Shown: in pieces, positions 35,801 to 48,586 of the stretch
Layout: every line of letters starts with the position of its first letter
Numbering within the stretch: position 1 is the stretch's first letter
Assembly (NCBI GenBank): GCA_012295275.1
Contig: CM022669.1
Location: 19,480,591-19,544,590, forward strand
DNA: 64,000 bases
Direction of reading: 5' to 3'
Source of the DNA: Chrysomallon squamiferum
Lineage: Eukaryota > Mollusca > Gastropoda > Neomphalida > Peltospiridae
Notes under the pieces: generated by a model
Told to the model about the DNA's origin: nothing
The model's input: the letters and a program-made list of their open reading frames with translations, nothing else
The model's database searches: none
Position numbers and translations under genes: made by a program

Positions 35801-38800
35801 CTGCAGCAGCTGCGTCTTCTTCCAACGACCGTTTGATATGTGAGATCTGCTGTTTTCCAGCAGACTGTGTTGTAAGTATCCTGCTGTTAATAAACTTCAG
35901 ATATCTGTATTATGTTATATTGCATGCACTGTTAAACACAGACACTTCTCATCTAACAGCTTAACTGTTTAATGACCATGCAGACTTATGACCAGTTGAT
36001 ATTGTACACTCTGAGAAAATTTTGGTTTTGGAAATGGTAGCACATCGTCACATACTGCCATTTTTCAGTCTCAGGCTTGTTCATGAAGTTGGTTTCCATC
36101 TTATCTGTTTATTATGGTATACAGCACACAGTTGTATAAATGTTTAAAAATATACTAAACATGTTACTTTATACTGATTTAATTTTTTTTTTTAAATTTC
36201 CTGAATTTTTTGGTCAAACACTTAAATAATTTATACACCAACAGAAATTTAAAAAAATGATCATTTAGGAAAACTGTCCACTAGATTTGCCTTGGCAGTT
36301 TTCCCATTAATCTTTCCAACTTTGAACTATATAAAAAAATAAAAATAAATAAAGAAAGAAAGAAAGAAAATACTTCATTACTGTTCTATGGAGAATAAAA
36401 ATTACCATATCTCTATCTATTGCAGTTGCTGTGGCTGTATGTAATCAATAAAAAATTTAATATACAATAAAATAGATCTTCACATGAACACAATACATAA
36501 TTATTCTTGAAAACATTGTGTGGGTTTTTATTTATCAGGAGATGACAGGTTTGGAATGTGGTCATCAGTTTTGTACAAAGTGTTGGGAAGATTACCTCAC
36601 TGCAAAAATCTGTGACGAAGGCATGGGTCAGACAATATCGTGTGCAGCATTTGGTTGTGATATCCTTGTAGATGATGCTACAGTCATGTACGTAGTTTAC
36701 ATATTGTCATTAAGTGCTTGTCTGTTTTATAAGCACTGTTCATAAATAAATCAGTTACTACAGTGTTGATGTTTATTATTAAGTGAGCACAGTTTTGAAT
36801 AGGAATCTGTGTAGTGTTCATACTCTAAGGAATTGATCTTGAGGTGCATATTAAATTTCACAGCTTATAAAGTAATAGTAAAAAAAAATGGTAAACATGT
36901 AAGTTCATTAAAACACAGAAAATTATTTTCCATCAGTTTTGATTTGATTCTTAATTGATCAGAAAATAGTCTGTAAATTTCTTCAGGTTCTGAGATTATA
37001 ATTGTTTTATCTAAATTTATATTTTGTTTTTAATATAAGTGATACTTTCTGTCAGTGATTGTGATAATATTCTGAGTATTAATGTCTTCTTCACGTTTTT
37101 ATTTTTTTAAATTATTATTTAGGTCACTTATCAAAGATCCTAAAGTTAAATTGAAATACCAACATATAATAACCAATAGCTTTGTAGAGGTAAGTTAATA
37201 GTAATTTATACAAAAAACAAATATGTTTACTTTCATGGTAAAACATGTTTGGGGATAATAAACATAAAATATATAAACTGTACATCTATATAAAGCTAAT
37301 TCTAATGTATGTATTGCCATGACCAATATTTCAGTTATTTTTCAATACATTTTTTCAGTTATCTTTAATATCCATTTACAATATGCAGCATTAAAATTGT
37401 TTTTGAAAGTAACAGTGCATATTTAATTTTGCTAACTATGATTTTGTGTATAATGTTGTAATTTCAAGGTATTTAAAGTTAATTATGCTAACTATGATTT
37501 TGTGTATTATGTTGTAATTTCAAAGTATTTATAGTGAGTTGTGCTAACTGATTGTGTAATGTAATTTCAGTGCAATAGGCTTCTACGCTGGTGTCCTGCT
37601 CCAGACTGTGGTCATGTGGTCAAAGTGGCATATTTTGACACAAAACCAGTCACATGTGTCTGTGGGCATACATTTTGGTATGTATATATATCTACAGAAA
37701 TACAGGTTACTTTAATATTTTCAAATATTCTGAGTACTCGTATTAAATAACTGTATACAAATACTGTATAGTAATTTCACTACAGGCTACCTTTCGACTT
37801 ATTTTTAAAAATTCTGGGCTCATATTAAATAACAATATGATGTGTATACTTAACTTCTGTATAGAAATATGGGCTTCATTCTTCTATATTTTTCTGATGT
37901 AGAACAAGAATATATTACTAATAATGCAGAGCAGTATATAGTTTTCATGTCTGTTGTATTCACTGTATTAAAAGTCAGAAGATATAATAAAATAATTTAT
38001 TTTTCACTTACGAATATGAACTGCCTGATTTCATATTTGTCTTAAAAAAATTTCATTGGATTCATTATTAAATAATATAGTTTTCCTTGGCTTTCGGATT
38101 GTAGATATTTTTCAGTTAACATCAAAATGTAAGACTAATCTTGTTTTATGCTTTTCATTAGCAGACTTGTTAATTTTCTGTTTTCATTTCAGGTAAAGAA
38201 TAATTCATTCACAAATGTTTTCAGTATAAATAATAAGAAGTTTAGTACTGCTATTATTTTTGCTATTCAAATTAACCAGTATTTCAGGCTGTCTGTTTTG
38301 GATAACTAGTAATAATTCAATTTTATTTGTGTGCTTTTCCCAATGATAATAAGTGATTGATTATATTTTTGTAGGTTTTTTTTAATATATATATCTTGTT
38401 GAGTTGATGAATAACTAATAATAATTCAGTTTTTCCAGTGATAGTAAGCGATTGATTGTGTTATTTTCAGTTTTGTTTTTTACATGTTGAGTAGATGAAT
38501 ATCTAGTAATAATACAGTTTAAATTTTTTTTTTTTTTTTTTTCAATGATTGGTTGTGTTATTTTTCAATGATTGGTTGTGTTATTTTCAGTTTTTTTTAT
38601 GTATCGAGTTGAGTAGATGAATATCTAGTAATAATACAGTTTAAATTATTATTATTATTTTTTTCAATCGTTGGTTGTGTTATTTGCAGTTTTTCCTGTG
38701 GTGAAAACTGGCATGACCCAGTACGGTGTAGATGGCTTCGCAAGTGGATCAAGAAATGTGATGATGACAGCGAAACTTCCAACTGGATTGCTGCCAACAC

Positions 38801-40382
38801 AAAGGTACATCATCAGTTAAACATAACATGTAGTCAGATATAATTAATATTACTGAATTACAGAGAGAAAGAGAGAGAGATTAAATATTCCTATTTATTT
38901 TGAATAATCCTGGTTGTAATTTCAGTAATGAATGGTCATCCTACACACACGCACACACAAACTCACACACACATATGCACAGATATATATATATGGAGAG
39001 AAAGAGTGAATGTATACAATCTGAATAAATAACATACACATGAAAATGCTAATAAAATGTGTGTAATGGCTTTGCAAGTGGATCAGGAAGTGTTATGACG
39101 ACAGCGAAACCTCCCACTGGATTGCTGCCAACACAAAGGTACATCATCAGTTAAACATAACATGTAGTCAGATATAATTTATGTTACTGAATTACAGAGA
39201 GAAAGAGAGAGAGATTAAATATTCCTATTTATTTTGAATTTCTGTCATGAACAGTCATCCTACACACACAGATATATATGGAGAGAAAGAGTGAATGTAT
39301 ACAATTTGAATAAATAACGTACACATGGAAATGCTAATGAAATGTGTGTAAGTCAGGGTTTCTTGTGGACGACTGATTGTTTTAAAAATGAATCAGCCGA
39401 AGGAAAGACCACTTATTCTGTGTTGCGTGTGTGCATGAATATCACTGAGTCAGTGAGTGAGAAAGAGTGTGAATGAATTTTTTTAATGCAGAATAAGTAG
39501 TAACTGATCAATACAATACTGAAAAATAAATTAACATCAAAAGATGTTTTTATTATTTTTTTAATTTATAATCACTGCTAAACAGTTTTAAAACATAATA
39601 TGTGGTAATACATATAAAGTACCAATAATATAATAATAAAAATCCATAACTAAAACTTTCAACTGTAATATAGAGAATTGTATCTCTAGTTTTGGCAAAT
39701 ATTTTCAGAAACATTCACCATAACCTGACCTAAACTTTTAATTATCAATGTATTACTGATATTTGAAAATAAATACATTTATTAAAAAAAAAAAAAAATA
39801 CCCCACTAAACCCAGAATATCTATTTTAGATAATTATAATAAAAAAAATGATGAATTCTTTGTTATTTTTGTTGCCAAGGAGTGTCCGAAATGTCATGTG
39901 ACTATAGAAAAAGATGGAGGTTGTAACCACATGGTGTGTAAAAACCAGAATTGTAAAGCAGATTTCTGCTGGGTGTGTCTTGGTCCCTGGGAGCCTCATG
40001 GTTCTTCATGGTCAGATTTTTAAAAATTATTCTTAATTGTGACTGATAGAAATGTATAAACACATTTAAAAGTTGCCTGCTGAAAACTTTATTAATAAGT
40101 TATAACTTCAGTGATGCTAATGTCACATTTAAAATAAATAACTGGATTTCTTTTTATATTAGTTTCAAGAACTGTTTTTATAGTAATAAGCAGTGTTTTC
40201 TTTCTCTTGCATTGTTTATTTATTTAATGATGTCCACAAGTACACACTAATTAACTGTTAAATCTTTTATTTAATTATAGATACTATTTTCTTATAGACA
40301 TTATTTTATATTATTTATGTATATAAATATTTATTTACATATTTTTTTGTATGTTATTTATTTTTTTGTTTTTTACTGTATG

Positions 40383-40413
<31 letters not shown>

Positions 40414-40420
40414 AATTACA

Positions 40421-40455
<35 letters not shown>

Positions 40456-42638
40456 ATATATATATATATATGTACACATGTACACACATAACTTTTTTTT
40501 ATTGATTTACACATTATTTATATATTTATGTGTTGCTTTTGCTAGGTACAATTGTAATCGGTATAATGAAGATGTAGCAAAGAAAGCTAGAGATGCTCAG
40601 GAAGTAGGAAATTATCTGTGTTCCTAGTTTTCTCATGAATTTAATTTCAGAAAATACATAAAATATTAATGCTTTATGTAACATTAAACTAATTTGTAAC
40701 ATATGATAATCAGCATCTAATATCATACTAACAATATAACAAAATATTTTATAAACTTTATTTTAAATTTGTTTGATTCAAATTATAATATAACTTGAAA
40801 ATTAATTTTTTTAGCTGTATATAAATACATAAGTATTTCTTTTTGGTCAAATGACCTTATTCATTATCTTGTTTTTTGTTTATTTTATTTGTTTGTTTGT
40901 TTGTTTATTTGTTTGTGTTTATTGTTTAAGAAATCAAGATCAGCTCTGCAGCGTTATCTGTTCTATTGTAATAGATACATGAATCATATGCAGAGTTTAA
41001 AATTTGAAAGCAAGGTGAGAAAATAGTTAAAGAAACAACTATGCACATACTTTGTCAATTTTTATATAACATTGATGTTGTGAGCCTTTTATTAAACTCC
41101 CAAATTACTTTTAGTTTTCTATTTTTACTTTTTAATCTAAGCTGGGGGGAAATAATAATAATAATAATATTTAAATAAATAATAAAAAATTAAGAAATAA
41201 AATAAAATAAATAAAAATTAACACTTTCAGTATGAAATGTTAGGTTTCATTTGTCAAGAGTTATTAACTAAGAAATATTTCTTGTCAAACGTGAAATAAA
41301 AGATTTTTCTGTTTTACAGTTGTATGCCTCAATTCGTGCCAAGATGGAGGAAATGCAGCATCACAACATGTCTTGGATTGAAGTTCAGTTCCTCAAGAAA
41401 GCTGTCGATGTTTTGTGTTTGTGTCGGCAGACGCTAATGTACACTTACGTTTTCGCTTTCTACTTGATGAAAAATAACCAGTCCATTATTTTTGAGGTAT
41501 GATGTTTTAATATGTTACAAACCAAAGAAAATGAATTGCAGCGAGTGTTTTGGGGATTTTTTTTTGGCTGTGAAGATTTGCAGGCTCGATTCTTTTTAAT
41601 GCTTTGTTTAATTAACAACCATAACAACAATTAATTACAATTAGCTAAAACTTGGGTAAATATGGTTTTTAAATGAATTCTTTCTGTTAGCAAAAGTGTT
41701 CATAGTAACAGCACTGAATTTTGTTTATCAAACTAGTCTGAAATCTAATTTTTAGTTAGTCTAGAAAAAGGTTTATTTACTGATAAACATACTATATTAT
41801 TTGGTTAAAGATGGTTGCTACAGAAAGTTGATTTAATTCTTATAGATGACATTTCATTACTGTCAGTTTACTGGTCAAAGAGATCCAAAATACTGAAAGT
41901 TGACTGGTTGATGAAATTCTAATGCTGTCATCTAATTAAATCAACATTCAGTAGCAACATCTTTTACTGAATGATATAGTATTGATGTATGCTCGTTGTT
42001 TAATGTTGTTTGATCCGGAGGTGAGATTTTAGTGGACACGTTGATCTATTTCAGGAAAACCAAAAAGACTTAGAGAATGCCACAGAACAGTTGTCAGAGT
42101 ATCTAGAACGGGATATTTCGTCAGAGATGTTAGCAGACATCAAACAGAAAGTGCAAGATAAATACAGGTAATAGTTACATTTAATTCTTTGGAATTTATA
42201 GACAGACAGACAGACACACACACAGATACATATATCGGTGAGAATAAGCATAAAATAAAGCAGTAAATATTGGTAAATTTAACTTTATCAACAAATGCAG
42301 ACAGTAATAACTGGTTTATAAATGATATTATCATGGATTAACTTAGTGAATGTATGCAGTTTTATTTAAATGTTTGAGCTACTATAAGTTCATAAAATAG
42401 AGCAATAAGTAAAAATAATACCAAAATCTTTGCTTTCTAAATTCATTAAACTATTAATTATTTCCTATTACTGCTTTAGTTTGTTTTATTTCTAATAAAA
42501 ACCTATATAAACTTATTTATTTAAACTGTTTATGTATTTATTTATTTATTTACTTACTTCCTTATTTATTTATTTAATTACTTAGTTTATTTAATTAATT
42601 ACTTAATTTATTTATTTTATTATTACTATTTGTTTATT

Positions 42639-42669
<31 letters not shown>

Positions 42670-42844
42670 TTTTATTATTTTATTATTTATTTATTTATTA
42701 TTATTATTACTATGTATTTTTTATTCATGGATTCATTTATTTGTGTTTATTTGTAGATACTGTGAGAGTCGGAGGAAGGTTCTATTAGATCATGTTCATG
42801 AGGGTTATGAGAAGGATCTGTGGGAATACATCCAGGAGATATGA
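32835..42844 (+). CDS. ARIH1: Ariadne-1 RBR E3 ubiquitin ligase (14 exons)
   Basis: RING-between-RING ligase that receives ubiquitin from UBCH7-type E2s on a catalytic Cys and, in the family, works with neddylated cullin-RING ligases. Exons: 32835-33044, 34797-34864, 35102-35186, 35782-35871, 36539-36687, 37123-37189, 37571-37677, 38690-38804, 39880-40010, 40546-40603, 40931-41014, 41320-41496, 42055-42167, 42757-42844; 513 aa, against about 500-560 for fly and human proteins. Order: acidic N-terminus (1-45), UBA-like region (about 48-100), RING1 from C141 ([12 protein letters not shown]), IBR (about 224-290), RING2/Rcat from C299 (CPKC) with the catalytic Cys of GGCNHM at residue 312, then the Ariadne domain to EYIQEI. 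Weak sites: exon 9 acceptor CCAAG, exon 9 donor GTCAGA. Acceptors of exons 7 and 8 lie in tandem repeats. Confidence 0.95.
37421..37570 (+). repeat. Three-unit repeat of the exon 7 3' splice site, ARIH1 intron 6
   Basis: Three units of about 50-56 bp each carry GCTAACT (branch-point-like), a GT-rich stretch, and TGTAATTTCA. The last unit ends in the real acceptor TGTAATTTCAG at 37570; the earlier two end in TTTCAAG and TTTCAAA. Confidence 0.85.
38225..38689 (+). repeat. Tandem repeat of the exon 8 3' splice site, ARIH1 intron 7
   Basis: About four diverged units share GAGTAGATGAATATCTAGTAATAATACAG, an A/T-rich stretch, and GATTGGTTGTGTTATTTTCAG followed by T-rich sequence. The final version, TTATTTGCAG|TTTTTCC, is the true acceptor of exon 8. 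At least two upstream units retain an intact TTATTTTCAG|TTTT. Confidence 0.85.
39065..39138 (+). pseudogene. Partial duplicate of ARIH1 exon 8
   Basis: Near-identical to the 3' two-thirds of exon 8, ending in the same AACACAAAG|GTACATCATCAG donor, but it lacks the 5' part and an acceptor. The duplicated block continues through intron sequence to about 39351 (source about 38732-39064), so it is a tandem segmental duplication. Several coding changes are visible (for example D to Y, N to H). Confidence 0.85.
39353..39418 (+). pseudogene. GALNT copy-1-type exon 9 fragment inside ARIH1 intron 8
   Basis: The sequence matches copy 1 exon 9 (6864-6998) at both ends: TCAGGGTTTCT, GTGGACGACTGAT, then AAAAATGAATCAGCCGAAGG and AAAGACCACTTATTC, with about 30 nt missing in between. 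It resembles exon 9 of copies 2, 4 and 5 much less. It lies exactly after the duplicated exon 8 block, more than 30 kb from copy 1. Confidence 0.85.
40385..40490. repeat. GT/TA microsatellite, ARIH1 intron 9
   Basis: (TG)n then (TA)n and TGTA units about 60 bp before exon 10. Confidence 0.9.
42520..42720. repeat. TTTA-rich tract, ARIH1 intron 13
   Basis: Imperfect TTTA tetranucleotides occupy most of the end of the intron before exon 14. Confidence 0.9.
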
Positions 42845-45049
42845 GATCTGTGTCTAGTTTACTCTGAGCCATGCCTAATATGTTTTGTTGGGGGAGCACT
42901 GCCCTTCTGACAGTCTCTTATACACAGTGTGTTAACCTCTGCTGTTTGTTTAATCAAATTTGGGAAGCTTGATAAACACTAAACAAGGCATTGCTGTTCC
43001 TTCTTTCCTGTAGAGCGTATTTTACCGAGCATGTGCATCTTCTCCTTTCATTTTTTTTTAATTTTTTTTAATTTTTTTTAAAGACAAAATGAACAGTAAT
43101 CATAATTTGTCATTTAATTGCTTTCTTTTTTTTTTTTTTTCCCTCTTCTAATTTTCTAAAATAAATGCACGCCCAAGGCCGTGCATATTTCATAAGTTTC
43201 TATTTATGTGTACATGAGTGTGTATGATGCTGCCTGCAAATCACTATGCTAAAAAATAAGAAATTATTTTTATTTTAGGCTGTTACAGAATTATAATTAT
43301 TTTTTTTTTATCAGTATTTCCTAACTACCCCCCTGTCTTGAATAAAAATAAAAACAGAAAAAACCCACAAAATTAACGAAATTCAGCAAAAAACAAATGT
43401 TAAAAATAATTAAAACAACTAAAAGAACCCAATCCTGGTTAATGTTTCTTTGGTTGAAGGAAATATCAAGTATTTCTCAAGGGTTGATATGAAGGTTTCA
43501 TCTTAAACAAGTTTCTAGTTTTAAACATTTTAACACTATCATTGAAGTACTTTTTCTTCTTCTACTTCTCTGCAGCAAGTTGCTGAGTGTTTTTTTTTTT
43601 TTTTAATAATTTTGTCACTCTGCTGTGAAACTGTTAAATGTATTTTAATATTTATGTATTTAAAAAAATAACAAAGTAAAATAAATTAAAAATACAAAAG
43701 AAAGATAATGATGTCCAATATTACGAAAAAAAAAGCAAAAAAGTTTTTTTTTTTTTTTTTTTTAAAGAAGAATTTATTCCTGTTGATCAATGTCTTTTTT
43801 TTCTTTTCTTTTTTTTCTTAGGTTTTTGGCTCAATGGCTGAAATGTTTACTGTTGATGTATTGTTTTTTTTCAAATTATAGTTTTCTGTTGTATTTCAAT
43901 TTTTGCCTGTTGGACAGTTTTTTAATTAGATCCTGCACTTAGCTTGACTTATCTGGTTTTAATGGCACCACATTTAATACATTTGTTATCTTCAAACTGT
44001 AATATAGACATAATATTTGGTATTTTTTTAATTTTTAATTTATTTTTTTTCATATGGCATATGTAATTCAAAGCTTTAAAATATTAAAACAGTGTCAAGA
44101 AAGATTCTGTTCTTATGAAATGAATGAAAAATTATGATGAATCATTCTTCTGATGGGAAATAAAATATAAATATTGTTGAAATTGGCTCTGTTGACATTA
44201 TTTTTTAAAGTTATTAAAATTGTTGGGTTTTTTTGTTCTTTTTTATGTTTGTTAAGCAAAATAAATATTTAATGTAAGCTTATCTCTGAATGATCTTACA
44301 AAACAGGTTTTTAGTATTATATCCAGATAAGTCGGGCAAAACAGAACACAAGTGAAAAATAGCCAATAATTATTTATTTATTTATTCAAGCTTTACGCTG
44401 TATTTAGTAAAATACTTTATATTGTCAGTACATGCACACACCCACTATATGCTGAAAATTGGTCCTAGGTGAAAAATTGTCAAGATATTTGTATTTAGAA
44501 AAAAATATTCATATTGTTACTACTTGTATACTTCTTTATGGAATGCTCAGTTACTATTTGTTGTTTGAAAAATTGATTTGATATCGAAGACAGAAAGAAA
44601 AGAAGAACTGCTGTATGTTAAGGAGACCTTCACAAACTTTCTTCTTGTTTTGTTAGGTGCCATTGAAAAACTGACTTGATTTTTAAAGTTAATCAGTTAA
44701 AAGATTGTATGCAAAATCTTTATGCAGTGCCCTAGTTTGTTAAAAAAAAGAAGTAAAAACACAACTAAAGTTACGGGTGCTGCGTTTTGGGTTCTTTTTC
44801 TGAAGATCATGGTGTTTTAATGTTTATAAAAGATTTTTTTCCTGTAATGTGTAAAATATATATAGTTTATGTATTAAAAATGTTAAAACAGAACACATTT
44901 TTGTAGTAACACTTCTTTTGTTTCACATAACAATGACCATAAAGAAGATTAGGTTAGATTTTATTTACCAAATCAAAATATTTATTAAACTGTTTCAGGT
45001 AGGAAAGAAAAAACATCACTGATTCAACAAATTAGATATTATTATTTTT

Positions 45050-45780
45050 TTTTTTTTTGGTTCTAAGTTATTATCAATACATCAATAATTATCAACAGTG
45101 TAAATAACTATCAACATGGCTTCATTTAAATAACATCATATATAAATATATCAATTGAATCGAGATATAAATAATAGTTTTTCCTACACTTATATATTTG
45201 ATATCAAGAAACCTTAGATATCAATATTTTTCACAAATACAGTCAGTATTTGAATAATCTTAACTGCTTTGTAAACCAGCAGAAAAATCTTGATTTAAAT
45301 AATATTATCAATCCTACCGAGATTTAAGTATTTTGTTATATTAATGCAAGTTGAAAATTACTTCCTAGCTCATCACAGTATAGATACAATTGTCTTTGAA
45401 GCTGTGGTTTAAATTGATACAGTTTAAATCCATTTTTAATATGGTGTAAATTTAAGTAGCATTTACCAGCAATCTAGTTTTAAATAATATTTATAAAATA
45501 TCTGAGTTTATGAATATATTTCAATTAACATTTACCAACTGACAACATTTAAGTTAACGTTTATCAATAGTCCACATTTAAAATTAACATTATGAACACA
45601 GCTCAGAAAATTAATAATTATTCAGTTTGCATTAAGATATCATCATACACAATATAACTGCAAAATAAAATTTATAGTCTAGGTTTAAATAATTTCATCA
45701 AGGTTGTCTAGATATTGTGACCACTAGCTAATTCATATAACAGTTCATCTTCATGGCCTAGTTTAAATACTCTTACAGTT
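45050..45780. repeat. Degenerate minisatellite
   Basis: Loose units built on TTTAAATAATAT and TATCAA/TACCAA words at about 40-50 bp spacing; no coding potential. Confidence 0.45.
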
Positions 45781-48545
45781 TTCTGCACCATAAAATATTA
45801 CTTCTGAATTTTTATATGTTGTTTTACTTTCTTGTCAGAAACTGTAAAGGCATAAAAGGAATGCAAATTTTGATTTAGTTTCATCTTCATAAAGAAACGA
45901 TCTATCTAATTTAATCTTTAAAACATTTTATTAACAGCATTTTTTACATTGTTACACATTTTCCATCTGCAAAATCTAAGAATTCTCTTTAAAAAAAAAT
46001 AATAATAATAATACAAATAATAATAATAATAATAATAGTTTTAATAGTAATAAAATGTAAATTGTAAAAGCATATGTAGAAATCTTACTTTTTGTTTATT
46101 CGTATTAGATTAATCTCTTTATATTGTAATTTTGGTTTAAATTTGATAGCAACAGATTTCTCTGAAATTCAGATTTATGAATTGTACAAAAGATTTAGTG
46201 TTTTTGTTATTAGTCTGATAGTGTATAATGTTTTAGGTTTACATCATGAGAATTTGTATTTATTTATGAATCTAAATATGTTTATGTAGCAAAATCCTGT
46301 TTTATAAGCACTAATCAACAGATGTAGTTTTACACTTTATTTTATTAACATAATAAAAAACAAAAGTAATGATTTACTTTTATTAAATAACAAAATGTTA
46401 TGTTACATATATAGCATCAGATTTTATAACAACAGAATATCATATTTTAAATTTATTTTTTAATTATGTTTTATTTATTTATTTATTTTATTATTATTTT
46501 TTTTAAATAAAATATTCACCAAGTTTTATGGCAGCTGAGGCTTATTTGGTGGCATTTTGCTCTTCAGAAATTAATTTCAATATTTCAGTTTCTTACTTTT
46601 TAAAAGTTATGAATGAAAATTTTGTTTCTTAATGTAATAGTTTACTTAGCTTCCACATAAACAATTTGCACAGGGATCTGGAGTTTTAGATTCCCCTGCT
46701 TTACTAACTGTCTTAGTTACTGGTATTAGTAGTGGGTATTTCAAACACTATTCTGTATAATGTATAAATAAATTTTATTTATTTCCATCAATTCAAGAAA
46801 AAGAAAAAAGGTATTAATTTAAAATCAAAGTTATTGAAAACAATATCTCATGCTTTTATTTTTTGTTTTTTCAGTGATATTTCATTAATTCATTACCTTC
46901 ATGCCAGTCACCTCATTCTAATACAAGTATAAAATAAAATGTTTGTGTAAATAAAATTTAATTTTATGTAATGTTAATAACAATAAATTCAACAGTTTGG
47001 ATGAAAATATTTGTTTAAATCCTCAGTGAAATATTTTTATTAACAATTTTGTTCAGTTTGCAGATATATCTTTCAAGCTTTTTTATTTTTATTCTTACTT
47101 TTTTTTTCTTATTATTTATTTATTTATTTATTTATTTTATGCTGGCTTTTATTATTTTGGTTCCTATGCATTTATTTATGTTCTTTAATGAAGAAAACTA
47201 TGTGAATGTATTACCTCTTAACTGTATTATAACCTTGATACATTGTTTCACTACAAAAGACGTGTGTTGTTCCTTAACAAAATATAAATTGTAATCCTTA
47301 CAAAAATATTAATCTGTTACAGATTTATAAATTGTTTCCTTGTCTTTTCCTTTTCCATTATTTTTTCCTCTATTTTTTTTTCTCTCTTCTGTTGTTTATT
47401 TTAAATTTTGTTTAATAAAATCTTCATTGTTTATTGATATCTTTCAGAATCATGATTGATTGACTGTATTTGCTATATGATTGTGAAAGACTTTTTACTT
47501 GGATATTAAAATGTGTTAACTAAGAAACCAGCGCATTTATTTTTATTACTATTATTATTATTATTAATCCTTTAACTAGGGCAAAATTTGACAGGAATAC
47601 AAGCAACCCTTCACCGAAAAAAAAGGTTTTTTTTGAATATTTTTAATATATATATATAATATTGTAAAAGAATTGATTACAGCACACTGCAAATACAACA
47701 AAGGTTTTTTCTATTTTACTGCTTTATTACAAACTATATATATAAAACCCTTGATAATACCAGTAGTTATTAAATAAACTGTAATTAGAAGAAACAGAAG
47801 AAGAAGAAAGAAAGAAAAAGAAAGAAAAAAAAAAAAAAAAAATGTTATCCGAGTTCTGATTGGCCATGAAGAAAAACGAAACTGTTAATTGGTACACAAT
47901 GAAAATTTTGTTCAAACAGGACTTATATCTTGGCTATAAATCTAACACAGAAAGAAAGAAAAAAGAAAAAATTTATATTTATGAATCTACATTTAGAAAT
48001 TAATACGATGTCAAAAATATGCATGACTGCCTGTGTTCTTTATGTATTCACAATATAAATAAAATGAGGAATGCATCTGAAATAGCTTTAACACAATAAT
48101 AAATAAAAACTAACTAAAAACTTTGCTTTCAGAATTCAATAAGCTATTAGTTATTTATTTTACTGTTTTATTTATTTGGTGTTTTATAATGTTTTTAAAA
48201 AAAAATGTATTCCTTAAAGCGAACTTCGCGCTGAATATAAATAATTCATTTTTTTATTTTTTATTTTTATGATGATAATGATGATGATAAATGAATTAAA
48301 TATATAAAAAAAAAATGGAATTCTTTTTTAGTGTTATTACCTTTGAGTGGTTAACTTTGTTTTAAGCATACTTTAAATAAATTAATTATTACGTGAGAAT
48401 CAATGTTGACAGTAACATTTTCGATACTGTAATGACAGTGTACTGTATATGTATGTACTATGAGTTATATAGAGCCTGCTTCAAGTGAAATTAAACACAA
48501 TGGAATTTTCGATTCCCGTTTTTAATTAATTAATTAATTTATTGG

Positions 48546-48548
<3 letters not shown>

Positions 48549-48586
<38 letters not shown>
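48549..48586. repeat. (ATT)n microsatellite
   Basis: Uninterrupted ATT tract in intergenic DNA. Confidence 0.95.

Noticed and set aside
38597-38800. Minus-strand frame over ARIH1 exon 8
   Set aside because: It is the antisense shadow of a conserved coding exon.
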